The notes under the pieces: model-generated
What the model was told of the DNA's origin: nothing
Databases searched by the model: none
What the model saw: the letters and a program-made list of their open reading frames with translations, nothing else
Part shown: positions 1 to 12,500 of the stretch, one piece after another
How the letters are laid out: the number at the start of each line of letters is the position of its first letter
Numbering within the stretch: position 1 is the first letter of the stretch
Program-made: the position numbers and the translations under genes
Assembly (NCBI RefSeq): GCF_023856365.1
Contig: NW_026042462.1
Location: 124,001-188,000, forward strand
Length of the DNA stretch: 64,000 nt
Reading direction: 5' to 3'
Source of the DNA: Brienomyrus brachyistius
Lineage: Eukaryota; Chordata; Actinopteri; Osteoglossiformes; Mormyridae

Positions 1-47
1 GTTTCTGGTTTTCTCATGCCGGGCCCATGTCTCTTTCCCCCCCGCAG

Positions 48-3000
48 GTGGATTGCTGGGAGCACTGTTCAACGTCCTGAACTACTGGCTCACCATCCTC
101 AGGATCAGGTGTGCCTGTGTGCGTGTGCCTGTGTGCGTGTGTGTGCCTGTGTGTGTGTGTGTGTGTGCGTACTTCTGTGCGCATGTGTGCCTGTGTGTGT
201 GTGTGTGTGTGCGTACCTCTGCCTGTGTGTGTGCACGTAAGTGAGGCCTGTTTGGTTTTTACTGTGTCACGCCTGTCTGAAACTTAGGCATCTTAACACT
301 TGAAATTAAATAATTAAATAAATATATCCCGAGACTGTGGGGCTGACCTTGAAACTGCCCCACACTGGTTTGATGCAAATGAAAGTTGTCCCACAACAAA
401 ATCATTAGCTGAGCCACCATGCCCCCCCCCCCCATCCCCAGGTATATCCACCGGCCCTGCCTGCAGGTGATCGAGGCCATACTGGTTGCTGCCGTGACGG
501 CCACTGTGTTCTTCACTATGATCTACTTCTCCAACGACTGCCAGCCCCTGGGGGAGGATCAGCTGGAGGAATACCCCTTGCAGGTAAGGCAGCTGGAGGT
601 GGGCTCTCTGTGATTTCATTGGCTGAACAGCTGAGAGGGTGTGTATCCTGTCCTCAGGCCTGAACCTCCACTTATCCCTCTCACAGCTGTTCTGTGCTGA
701 TGGCGAGTACAATTCCATGGCCACGATCGTCTTCAACACCCCGGAGAGGAGTGTCCGCAGCCTGTTCCACAGCCCCGCAGGTCCGTGGAGTTTCCAGCAC
801 GTGTTTCAGGGCAGGATGGGTCGTGACCTGAAGCCGGATTGGTCGCCCCTGTTGTGCCCTTCTTCTGGAAGAGATTATAATTACAGTCCGTTGTCCATCT
901 TTAGAATGAACACCTGTGTTTGATATTGGTGACAGGCTGGCTAGGTCCGGGGCAGCTGTTTGAACAGTCAGACTCGTCTGCCACCTCTGTCGTGTCGTAG
1001 GTTTGTTTACGGGCCGCTTCTGGCTGATTGTTTTCCCAGACAGACAGCTAAACCCATACACACAATCCTCCTCAATTATTCAAGGCTTCCCTCATTTGGG
1101 ATGGGGGGACTGTCACCCTGCCTGGGGAGAACAGGAGCGCTTCTCAAGTGCCCTGACGAATGCCACCGTAGGCAAGTTCGAACGGCACTAAACTGTGTTC
1201 ATCCATGCCCTCTAGTGGATGAAAGACATACCAAAGTAACATGGCTTGGTCTTGATCGGCTCCAAATTGCACTTTACACCAGGTAGAAAAATGGAAATGA
1301 TCATATGAAAAATGCCATTCATCATGAAATAATTTCTGTACACCTGTATCCTCATTACAAGGGTGAATCAAGTAAAACTAGCTGGTTTCGCTAGATTAGC
1401 GTTCTTGGGGATCAACTACATGATCAACATTTTAGCAAAAACGTGGGAAACACTGACTTAGGTGATGAATTCCACCACCACCACCCCCCCCCCCCCCCCG
1501 GCAGGTTCCTACAATCCCGTGACCCTGGGAATCTTCACCATCACCTACTTCTTCCTGGCCTGCTGGACATACGGCCTGACTGTGTCCGCCGGGGTCTTCA
1601 TCCCCTCGCTGCTCATCGGCGCCGCCTGGGGGCGGCTCTTTGGCATTTTGCTGGCCTCCATTACGCCGCACAATTCCATACAGGTACATCAGGACGGGTC
1701 GCCGTTCCTGGGGAAGCGCCGTATAGCCGGTGAGGCGGCGTGGTCCGCTGGCGGAGGAGGGGCCGTCACGATAGCAGAACTCTTCCCTCAGCAGAGAGAA
1801 ACCTCACAGTGGCGACGTTTTCCACTGACCTTGATTTTTTTGCACATTTTGAAGAAGCAAAACTGAAAATCCGTTAATGGGTACGATTATATTTCAGGAG
1901 GACAAGCCCTCAAACGCTTTCAGTTTGATTGAAGTGGTTTTTGTGGCGATTCGCAAAACTGAAATGGAAGCCGATTTTGCGAACTTGTTGCTGTGTAGGA
2001 CACGATGACTTGGTTCTAGAGCTCGTATCTCATGAAAAGCTCAATCCATGTTGAGGCACGGAATCATAAATTGCAGGTGTTGTTTCCATGATGTTACTTA
2101 ATGGAAACACCCTTTATGCAATTTCACTTTGTCAACAAATTTGCTTGTTTGTGCAGAACTTTAATGGAAACGCTGCAGGTTTTGATATATTAAGGAAATT
2201 GAACGGGGTCTTTAGAAGTCAGAGGGCCTCCTTCAACACCCGCTTTAGATTGATTTCCTCTTTGTTGTCCAATCAGATTTACTCTTTAAGCAGTCACGTG
2301 ACTCTTTGAAGGTGCCCTATTGGTTAGTGCTGTATCGATTTCCTGAGCCGCCCAGCGTCATGTCGGCATAGATGTAGTTTAACATAATGTTTGTTGGAAG
2401 TAAAGCCCCCTCGAAGTTTTTGAATGAGCATGTTTTATGATTTGTGGCGTTTCGTTTGACAGACCTTGGCCGACCCTGGGAAGTACGCTCTGATTGGAGC
2501 CGCCGCCCAGCTTGGTGAGTGTCCGTCCGCGGTCAGCCTGCTTTTCAGAGCTCGTCTAGAGGTGCATGGAGGCACATGAGGCTTCGGGTTTGCGTCTGTT
2601 TACGAAGGTCTTTGCCAGGTGGGATCGTGAGGATGACCCTCAGCCTGACTGTCATCATGGTGGAAGCCACCGGAAATGTCACCTACGGCCTACCCATAAT
2701 GCTGGTTCTGATGACGGCGAAGATCGTGGGCGATTATTTCGTGGAGGTCAGTGTTGACGTTTCGGGTTGGAGCGGGTTGGTCCATTTGGCATTATGTGTG
2801 AGCCTGTCAGTGAGTGATGAGCTCATCGCCTTTCAGACCGTGCAGAACTTGGAATCGGGCCAGTCGTGTTTCGTTAACTGCTCCGGTCTCATGTTTGCTT
2901 TTGGTGTGGGTGGTGCAGCTAGCCACCAGTCTGACGCCATCTTTTTTTCATCTGTCCTTCCAGTGACTGATTTTGAGAACCCTTCCGTTGTTTTTGCACA

Positions 3001-4618
3001 GCTGTCTAACTTAAGGTGGCACATCATGCTGTGACAGCTCGTTTCGCTTCTCTGTTCCTCAATGTGCCAGCAAATCTGCTTAGAGGAAGTAAAACTTCAA
3101 GGGGTGGCAGCTTGTGAATGTTGTGCAGATGTGATCCTAAGCTCTTCTGAGTGACTCGAATTTTCCCACAGGGGCTATACGACATCCACATCAAGCTGCA
3201 GAGTGTGCCCTTCCTGCACTGGGATGCCCCAGCCACCTCCCACTCCCTGACTGCCAGGTATATTGCCCCCTACAGGATTTTCCCTGCTAATGCTTCAATG
3301 AGCCCAGTACACGCCTTTAGCAAGACATTGGTGCTTCATTCTCACTGTATATTCAGGTTTGGTGTGTCTGTCCATTCAGGGAGGTTATGAGCTCTCCAGT
3401 AACCTGCTTCAACCTGGTGGAGAAAGTGGGCACTATTGTGGATGTGCTCAGCAACACCTCGACCAATCACAACGGGTTCCCTGTAGTCTCCGGGTTGAGT
3501 GATGGCTGTGAGGTATGTCCCTCCCACTAGGGGTGATTTTGTTTTCCTGGAGATTTGTCACATGATGTACTTTGGGGCTTTGCTAATCTGAATTTTGTGC
3601 TCTTAGCCAGGGAAAATCTGTGGCTTAATCCTGCGTTCCCAGCTTATCGTGCTCCTGAAACACAAGGTGAGTGTGACCTAAGGTTCCTGCAGAGGTCAGC
3701 TGAATAAGGAGCATGTCTGTCCACACTAACACCTATCAGGGTGCTTGGTGTATATGCATGCCTGTGAATGACAGTGCAGCTGACCAATGAGGGGTTTGAT
3801 TATTGAATACCTGGATGTGACTGGCAGTGCGATTGACCAATGAGGGGTCTGTTTACTGCGTACACGGTTGCGAATGTCAGTGCAGCAAGCCAATGAGAAG
3901 TGTGCTCATCCACGTTGTGACCGGTGTACTCTTTTCAACCAGGTGTTTGTGGAACGGGCTCGTTCTCGTCTCAATCTGCGCAAACTGCAGCTGAAGGACT
4001 TCCGGGATGCCTACCCTCGCTTCCCTCCGATCCAGTCCATCCATGTGTCCCAAGACGAGAGGGAGTGCATGATGGACCTGACGGAGTTCATGAATCCCAC
4101 CCCCTACACTGTCACGCAGGTACTAGTCTCAGTCTCAGCCTTGGTCTTGGTCCTTGAGAACCAGAGACACATTTGACTAAACAGTCATGTTCTGCGACTG
4201 TGTTCTTCTGCCTCTTTTTCAGGAGACGTCGCTTCCTCGTGTCTTCAAGCTGTTCAGGGCCCTTGGTCTGCGGCACCTCATTGTGGTGGACAGTGACAAC
4301 CAGGTGCGTCTGCCTTGCGAGGTCCTCAGGCCTTCGTCATCTCCAGCACATATCTCCATTCTCATTGTAAAATTCGAAAATTACTGCATCGGTTTTCAGC
4401 CAGTGGCCGTTGGGCATCCATCTAGATCAAGGTTATCACCCTGGTTTCCTGTGCTACTCCCACCCCTCCCTCATAACATAACCAGCTATCTATGCCCTGT
4501 TCTACGTACCAATCATGTTCCCGGTGCCCAGGTGGTGGGACTGGTGACGCGGAAGGACCTGGCCCGTTACCACCTGGGCAAAGACGGCCTGGAGGAGCTG
4601 CAGCTGGCACAGACGTGA
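48..4618 (+). CDS. clcn7: clcn7, chloride/proton exchanger ClC-7, C-terminal 12 coding exons (5' part outside window)
   Basis: Encodes the C-terminal 425 residues of ClC-7, the Cl-/H+ antiporter of lysosomes and the osteoclast ruffled border, which works with the OSTM1 beta subunit. Exons: 48-108, 442-583, 687-780, 1505-1683, 2463-2514, 2619-2746, 3172-3257, 3380-3512, 3607-3666, 3943-4119, 4223-4303, 4532-4618. All have AG/GT borders and compatible phases; total 1280 nt, ending in TGA at 4616-4618. Visible hallmarks are [20 protein letters not shown], the anion-site segment [39 protein letters not shown] and the closing [17 protein letters not shown]. Exons from 3172 on encode the two cytoplasmic CBS domains. 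The gating-glutamate region lies in upstream exons not in this window. Human ClC-7 has 805 residues, so roughly the last half is present. No disruption is seen. Identification is from remembered family sequence; ClC-6 is a worse fit. Confidence 0.96.
110..236 (+). repeat. Imperfect (TG)n/(TGTGCG)n microsatellite in a clcn7 intron
   Basis: Alternating TG with interspersed CG and CC steps starts right after the donor at 109. It opens long spurious Cys/Val frames that are not genes. Confidence 0.9.
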
Positions 4619-4886
4619 TGCGTGGAAGGCGACTGCCGCGCTGCTCACCAGGCCAACCCCCCCTGCCCCCAGTCAGCCCCCGCCAGAACCCGCACCGGTC
4701 GTGCATTTCAGCAAAGTCCGGAACCCGGGATGCCAATGACTGACTTTCTGGTTTCGTTCACCGAGGGTTGGTTGTGATGGGGGAGGGGATCGATTCCATG
4801 TGTGTTTTGCGACTTTTTGTTGCCCCCTCCCAGTTTGCACATAAAATAATTTATCCGTTATGTTTTTAAAGCACTTCAGAGAGAGA

Positions 4887-4889
<3 letters not shown>

Positions 4890-4929
<40 letters not shown>
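4890..4929 (+). repeat. (GT)20 microsatellite
   Basis: Uninterrupted GT dinucleotides in the presumed clcn7 3' UTR, preceded by a short GA run. Confidence 0.97.
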
Positions 4930-4930
<1 letters not shown>

Positions 4931-5032
4931 TTCTACACACACTTGGGTGTCAGTCCCGCTCTGTGGTCATTTGCAAAGCTTTGGTAGCATTGTGATATAC
5001 ATTAGTGTAAATGTGTAAAAAGCATTTCAAGC

Positions 5033-5075
<43 letters not shown>
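5033..5075 (+). repeat. Compound (TG)n(AG)n microsatellite
   Basis: A short TG run passes directly into about 15 AG dinucleotides. Confidence 0.95.
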
Positions 5076-5078
<3 letters not shown>

Positions 5079-6420
5079 GCCAGGCCAATAACGTTCCTCT
5101 TTTACTCAGAGTTTTTTGAGTGTGGTCTATTGACAGAGGGTACCACAGTTTTCTTGTGACTTTAGTTTTACTTTAGGGGAAGTTAATTTTCCTCTCCCAG
5201 ATAATTGTCTTGCACATTGTACCATTAACCAATGCCTCCCACCCCTCCCATGCCAGTGTAGGTAAGACCAACCCTGCCCCCCCCCCCCCCCCCCGGAAAA
5301 ACCCTGACTCGCTTTGACCTTTTTCTCTCATGCTGGATGCTAGCGGTTTTTAACATACAGTGTTTTTTCTCGTGAATTCGCCCATTGGCTGACTGCCACA
5401 CTGCCTGCGTCCTCCCCCACCCACGCCAGTACGTGACAGTATGTATCCCCCCCACCCCGGGTGATTCTCCAGGTCCTGTGTTTTTGATGGCGATTTGTCT
5501 CTTGTTGCGCCGTACAGCCTCTAGGTGGCAGAAACCCTGGTTTCTGATATATACCTGAATAAATTATGCAAATCGGGGTCAGGTTTACATGGGTCGGGTG
5601 CCAAACAATGCCAGTAGTGTGTGTGTGTGTGTGTGGGGGGGTGACTTCACAGGTGCTCTCCTGAAAATGTGTGTATATCATTGTTTTTAAATGGCACTTA
5701 CTGAAAGCAGAGTGGGGTTCAGGGCAGCTTAATGATTTGCAAGGTGACCATGGGTCGTGTTTGGCCAAGGGGGCGCTAGTGTGTTGAGGAAAGGAACTTA
5801 TTCTGGTCTTTGCAGGCTGTGCTAGAAACCCAAACCCACCCCCATGGCTGTATGTGGCTCCGCACTTTAAATGCTTCTTACCCCACCTCGTTTCCCATCT
5901 GCGCCCTACAACTTACAAATCCTTGCAATGTCACGTGCAAGGGGGCCCCCTACTGGCCAAGCAAGGCCCTACAGTCGCTGGTGCCCTTGGGGGTCCAGCC
6001 GTACAGTTTTTGCCAACAGCAGAGTTTACACTTTGACTAGTTATGTGCTGTTTAGTTATTTTGTTTTTAATTAAGGTGAACTTGCCTAAGTGACCCTGAT
6101 CAGTTAAATAGGGTTTTTACCCACCCAACAAGCCTATCGAAAATGGACATACCAGTTAAACGGTAAACGATGTGAATCCCTTATCAGATTTTGATTTTAT
6201 TCTGAATATTAAATGTCGTGTTTTAACTCAACCTTAAATAAATTAAAGTATCTCCATTTTAAAGAGCACTGTGACTGGATGAGAGAATTGTTTCGGCGTT
6301 GGCAAGTACCACCTTAGCGTACATTTATAGAAACGGCTGAAATATACTGGATAATTTTGCATAATTTTTATTTTGCCAAGCTTGATTTTCTTCTGTGATT
6401 TCTGAAATCTAATAAAGGTT

Positions 6421-9226
6421 TTGATGCATATGCCTATTTGTATTGCACGAGTCAGTCATGCTGTTTAATAAGAATCATTTGTATTTATACAAACAATGAT
6501 AAAAAAATTATTGTATTAAATGGCGTGTTTGATGATACTGCTGGTGACTCCGTGGCACTCTTTGAGCAACGTGTCCGTATCCTAATTTTCTACCTTCTGA
6601 CACACAAATTCTCAGACTAAATGAGATTACTGCAGTCCCGTTGCCGGGGTAATGCAATTGTTTAGGTGGATGTCGCTGAATGCATTTCAGTGGGAGGTCC
6701 AGAAAGCCTGGGACGCGATTTGACGGGGTAGAAATGAGATGAACGGTTCTGTTGTACCTTGCAGATTTGTACCTTGCAGATTTCCCTCGATTTGCTTATT
6801 AGTTGCTGGAAATCAATATTTAAAAAAAAATGTGCGTTGAACATGCCTTTCCATCCCGATCCATGAACCCAGTTTTCCCAGATATCAGCAAAACAATGAG
6901 AAATTCTATATATAAAAAAAAAAAAATCAACATTTGATTAAGTTTTATTAATGCTTGCTTTCATGTTAAAAAATTTTGGTGCACAATTTAATTTTTTTTT
7001 TAACACACAACATTTGGTTGAAATTGTAACGTGGAACATCAAGTCTGGGGCGCAGTTAAGGGGGGGAGATTAGGACAGTAAAAAACTTGGAACATAACTG
7101 CATTGGTGTGGGTTTGTGGCCCAATATGATATGCATTCATGGGGCCCAAATTCTCTAGCAGAATCACAGCATAGATTTCTTTGTATATTTTTTAGGTTTA
7201 AAGGACTCCGGAGATTGAGATATTGTGTTTTTAAAGTTTCCTTGGACTCCCACAGTAAATTTTACAGAGCTGGGGTCTCCATAACTTTTGCTGTGCAATA
7301 AATTTTGCTGACTGGGAAAGGGGGGGGGGGTTCCCCAAGATTTTTGCCGGCTCGCCTACCCATCGGCTCACCTTGAAAATGCCCAAAATGCCACCTGGCT
7401 GTTCAGCCCTGCTATAAAGTTGCAGAAAGACACGACGTTGTACTGTGACCTTACGATGTTACAGATCCGAGAAATAGCGTACTAAGCAGCACGTGTTTCC
7501 CTGCTGTGTTAAGGTGGGCCTTAGAAACCCATAACGCACTAATGCAGCTCTGGATGGCGGGCTATGCGTCAGTAATGCTGTCAGAGAAGATTCACTCATT
7601 AGTCTGATGTGAACTTAATCAGATTATGGGTCCTTTTTAGTCGCAGAATACAACATAATCCATGGCAAATGGACATCGGTGCCGTCTTTATGATGTTATG
7701 CTGACAGTGCCTTTAATCCCACCCCCCACCCCCCACCAATCCCTTTCCCAACTTCATGTTGTCTCTTAATCCTGTATGTTTCAGTAATATGAAGACGGAA
7801 TTTCAGTATTCTCTGTTGCGGTTGTTTTATTTTTATCTCGCGAGTTTCATGCATTTTTAAGAACCGCGCAGAACATCAGTTAACTCTGTGCTGCTGGAAT
7901 CCTGAGGATTGCCTTGATGGGTAGTGTAGGAGTTGAAGGATTTGCGTAGTCAGATTTAATTTTTTAAAAAGGAAATCTATTAAAAAGTAACATGCAAAGT
8001 AGTTTATTATTATTATTTTTTTTTTTTTTTACATAAGAATTTCAAGAGAAACTGAGAGCCTCGTTTTAATGGGCTTGTCTGGTAAAGTTAGTTTGACACT
8101 TGTACTGCATGTATTATTAAACATTTATCTATCCATCCATCCATCCATCCCGGCTCCGTCAACATGCAAACTTCAGTAATTCAAAACACTTAGTATTGAG
8201 CTTCCATTGTGAGCCTTAGCAGCCAATAAACAAACCGCCAATAATGAATATCACAGGCTTTGGTGATGGACACAGACTTCCAGACACGCCCCATATTCCT
8301 GACGCATTCCTCACCATGACCCTGTCTACTTCACATTCGCAGCCCAATATTTCATTCAAACTGGAGTTCGAAAGCTTGTTGGAGCCGAATGGACAATTTT
8401 AAAGACCAACATGGCAGAAAATTCAGTTCTGAAAGAAAGGAAGTTTCGATTTTTAATGAACTTATGAGATGCAGCAGAGATTCATCTTACCCTCAGTAAT
8501 CTTTAGTTATAGCTTTCAGGGACTGGGATATAGATAATTTAGAAATGTGCTGCTTTTTAAAACACTAAGTAGGATTCCAATACTTTTCCAAGACACGGTA
8601 TAATAGTATAATGTATTGTTGGTGCGCTGTGGGAGGGAGGTGCTGTCCTGGCAGGGGAGACAGGTGACTGAAACCTTTTGTAGCGATTTGTTCCGCCTGT
8701 CTGTTGGGCAGAATTTAGTTTGCTCTCTTTGTGCTTCCAGTAAATCTAGGTCCCGTTCCCATCATACCAGCAAGTCCGTGCAGGGTGGATCTCTGGCTAA
8801 TCTCTTTTGTTGTTTGATTCCCTCCACGGAGGAAAAAAAAAAGAACTCGAGGTCACCTGCGGTTCCGAACCACATCTCCAGCAGGTCAGTGATCTCAGAG
8901 TAGCACATGCCGTTTATAAGCCAAAAGAAAAATGGTTGAAAAGTACGACACCTGTGTTATTCTATTTTGGTATTTAAGTGACAGAATTCCACTAAAGGTG
9001 AATTAAAAACTTGCTTAATTTATTGAGAAATGCTGAAGAAGTAAATGAACAAAGGATGAGAGAAGCTGCTGGAATCTGAAGCAGACATGATGCAGGTTCG
9101 AAACTGCACAGTTTTGATCTGGAATATGGGACACAATCCACATTATAAGCACTGAGCTAAATGCCAAGTTTTAAATGGCTATTTATCTATTACAACCATT
9201 GTTTCAGTGAAAGTTGTATGCAGATG
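6421..9226. other. AT-rich intergenic stretch between convergent clcn7 and rgs11
   Basis: No conserved coding signal seen on either strand. It holds A/T tracts near 6910, 6990 and 8015, a C/CA-rich tract near 7720, and an (ATCC)n run near 8130. A TTTATT at 9227-9232 (AATAAA on the minus strand) is a candidate poly(A) signal for rgs11. Confidence 0.5.
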
Positions 9227-9504
9227 TTTATTACTTAGTAATAAGGCAATATTTGGCTCAACTATGGTTTGTCTGTTACTAATGAAATAAACTTTTCCTA
9301 TATATAGAGACACAGGACTTTTCTCACTTCTGATCTAAACCATAATTTAGTCTGTTCTTATTTAACATGACACTATAATAAAAATACATCCGAAGTTAAA
9401 AATCCTGGAAGACTGCGTCAAATAGAGCAGCAGAGCACCGCCCCCAAACAGCCTCTGTGGGGCAGCAGTGAGCTCAGAGTGCATCCCCCCCCCAGGAGGC
9501 AGTG

Positions 9505-12500
9505 TTAGGAAGAGCAGGCTGCTGTGGGACTTGCTGGTGACCCCAGGGACTTGGTCTTGCCGTTGTCCTCTAAGGCCTGGGCGAAAAGGGCAGGGTTACG
9601 GCTGGAGTGCCGCTGGCGTCTCACAAAGGGAAAGACACTGGGGCATGATGGGAAGGAGAACATGTTAGCGTTCCGCTAACACTTGTGGCACTGCCTTTTC
9701 TAAGTCAGCCATGTTGGAAAATCCTTGACTACCGTGGAATTACAAACAGAAACTGGAGAGCATCACAGGGGACGCAAAAGCAATTAACATTACAGAACTC
9801 TGTGTAGTCTTAGTGACGAAGCTAAGCTGAAGCCAGCAGTTCACACTAAGCCCAAAAATCCCTGGAATTAATCGTTAACAACCCCAGAAACAGAACCTGT
9901 GTGTATCCCACACCAATATGAGTCTTATCCCCTTATATAAAATACATGGAATATATTACAGAAAGACCCCTTTTATAGAAGATAATAGTTTTACCTTTTT
10001 TTGGTCTCTTGTGGTTCTATGGCTCTAGCCAGCATGTTTTTGTAGAGATCGGACTTTAAATAGCGGGCGTAGGAGTCCTGAGGGTGAGAGGAGAGGCCGA
10101 GAGCCCGTTTTAATGAAGCTGTCATCCACTTTCATGGCTGTGCACAGTTAATGCTCCTACCTTCTTCATCAGGAAATAGATGTGCATCTGGGCGTCATCC
10201 AGGACAAAACGATGTGGGCTTTTCATGCCCTGCAGGGTCTTCTCCATGGTCTTGCTGTCCACGTTTACCCACTTGCTGGCTCCCGGGGCCAGGAACTGCC
10301 TGGGGGGAAGGAAGTGATGAGCCTGAGCTTTGCAGTCCCACTGGGAGTAAGCAAGTGCCACATCAGGGCCTGCTCTAAATTCAACTGGGATGCAAACTGT
10401 CCCACTGGGCCACAAGGTCGCACTCACTTGTAGACCTCTTCCACCTTCTGCGGGATCGTAGCGCTCTCGCCGTGCCGGATGTCCTCACAGGCCTCCCAGA
10501 AACAGAGGTTCTCCACTGTGAATGAAACAGCGCATGCATCAGCTACCTGCAGGAGGCGCTCATCACGATGCCAATATGGAGGAGAATTGCCTTTCATAGA
10601 GGGATCATGATTATTAATTTAGCAGATGCTAGATCCTATTTTTTTTTTTTTTTGAGAGGGCAGGGTCAGTCAGTCCCTGGAGTAACTGATCGACGGCCCA
10701 ATAGTGAGGTCACTCAGCTGACTCTGGGATTTGAGCTGATGACCTCCTGCAATGAATCCCAATCTGCTGAGTCACACACTGCCCAAATAGGCCCGCAGTG
10801 ATCAAATAATGAATATGATTCTTACTTGCTGACGATGCCTCCATGAAGCTGATCTACTTGGGCGGGGGGGTCTACATGCTGCTCACCACTGAACTCCTTC
10901 TCCAGGTACTCCCTGAACTTGCACCGTCCCAGAGGGTCCCTAAGGAGCTCCGTGAAGCCGAACCCCCATCGTTCCACCCGCAGCTTGGTGGGTGTCTCCA
11001 CCCTGCACCAGGAGGCGTGGAAGTGAAGAGACGACAGTCACCTCTGGGGGTGTGGCCCTGAAGAGGCAGGATGGGGCGCGGTAACGCACACTCACATGTC
11101 GGCATTCAGCGTCCAGAGTGCCGTGTCATCTGTTATCCAGGGGTTGCTGGGGGGGCAGCCTTGCATCATGGGGTCATGGTTCAGGTACTGCTCGCTGAAC
11201 TTAAGGAAGCTGAACACAGAAGACCAGCCATTCCCAGTTTTAGTCCTACTTTCTATAATCCTTGCAAGTCATCAAATATTCAGGTTCAATGCTGGCATAT
11301 TCCAGCAAACTGGAGCTCGAAATGGTGACGAAATGATTATACGTCATTGAACCCTATAAGGAAATTCTCTTTTCATCTCCTCCATCTTGCTCTCCATAGG
11401 TGAGAGAAAGCTTGGTAGCAAAGGGCAGCTGCCCGTAGAGGCTCCCAGGAACCTGGGGGTTAAGGGCCTTGTTCAAGGACCCACAAGTGTGCTGAAGCCA
11501 GGCTTGAACCGGCGACCTTCTGATCAATATTAAGTAATTATTTGCAGTTAAATACAGTTCAATTCAGTTTAATAGTCAACCGGTTTCAATATTAGTTAGG
11601 CATCATTAATCCAGGATATGTGTGACTCTGAGATTTATGGTGAAAGATGGATGGGCAGATGGACGAAAGAACGAAATAACGAGGTTAGATTTTCACAAAG
11701 AGCAGTCCCCAGCATTTTTGTCAGAATTAACATGAAATAGATCCCCCCCCCCACCAATCAGAGGCACAGTATACAGAATACCCAGAGATATCCCCCAGTT
11801 AGGGACTAATGTGGACTGGTGTCGAACCAGTGGTCCCCCAGCTATGCTGGGACTGAGGCTGAATCACAGGTGTTGGGGGGGGGTAGGTGGGGGAGGCTGT
11901 TATCCAACCTTTCCAGGCAGATGGAGGACTTGACCCTCGAGCGGCCCAGGGATTTCCTGATGTGTTCAATCTGGTGTCGGGAGCCATGAAAAATCACACG
12001 GGGAATATAAGAGTCAGAAAAAAGGCACAGCATGGTACACATCCAAGCCCTGATAAGAGCCATGCTGTTGTACCTTTAAACAGAATTTGTCAATATCTGA
12101 GAGCCAACAAAAGAAAACGACAACACAGATGTAGATCCTTCCGAAGCAATTTTCTTATGACAGCATTCTTAAGAGCCCACTTAATCACCCTCTTTGGTTG
12201 TTCTTGGCAACCATCCCATCAGCTGAAATAGGTTCACTCTAAATTCTTTCAGGCTTACCTCTCTTTTGTAGTAGTCCGCGTTCTGTTCTGTAAAGAAGGA
12301 AGAAACAAAACCGTCTCTAAACATGATATAAGCCACATGTTTATGGGAGTTTTACTTGCGCAAAAATGTTCTGAGGGCACAAGGTTCATTGGTTCAGAGA
12401 GATAACCAATCAGACTGTAGAAGTGGTGGATACAGGCAACTAGAGGAGGGGGGGGGGTCAACCAATCAGATGTCTTGTTCCTGCCTCCTCTAGTTCCTTA

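Larger units (their letters stand above)
4619..6420 (+). other. Probable clcn7 3' untranslated region with candidate poly(A) signals
   Basis: No supported coding exon lies here. AATAAA hexamers occur at 5559-5564, 6237-6242 and 6411-6416; the last is followed by T/GT-rich sequence and is the best candidate for the distal cleavage site. The stretch also holds a (GT)20 run at 4890-4929, a TG/AG compound repeat at 5033-5075, a C-tract at 5278-5294 and a short TG/G run near 5618. The UTR length is an inference; an earlier signal may be used. Confidence 0.55.

Noticed and set aside
16..244. Cys/Val-rich small proteins over TG repeats
   Set aside because: They are translations of a microsatellite next to a clcn7 splice donor. 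The same applies at 25.85 and 62.9 kb.
9468..9668. Plus-strand 66-codon frame
   Set aside because: It is the shadow of the last rgs11 coding exon on the minus strand.
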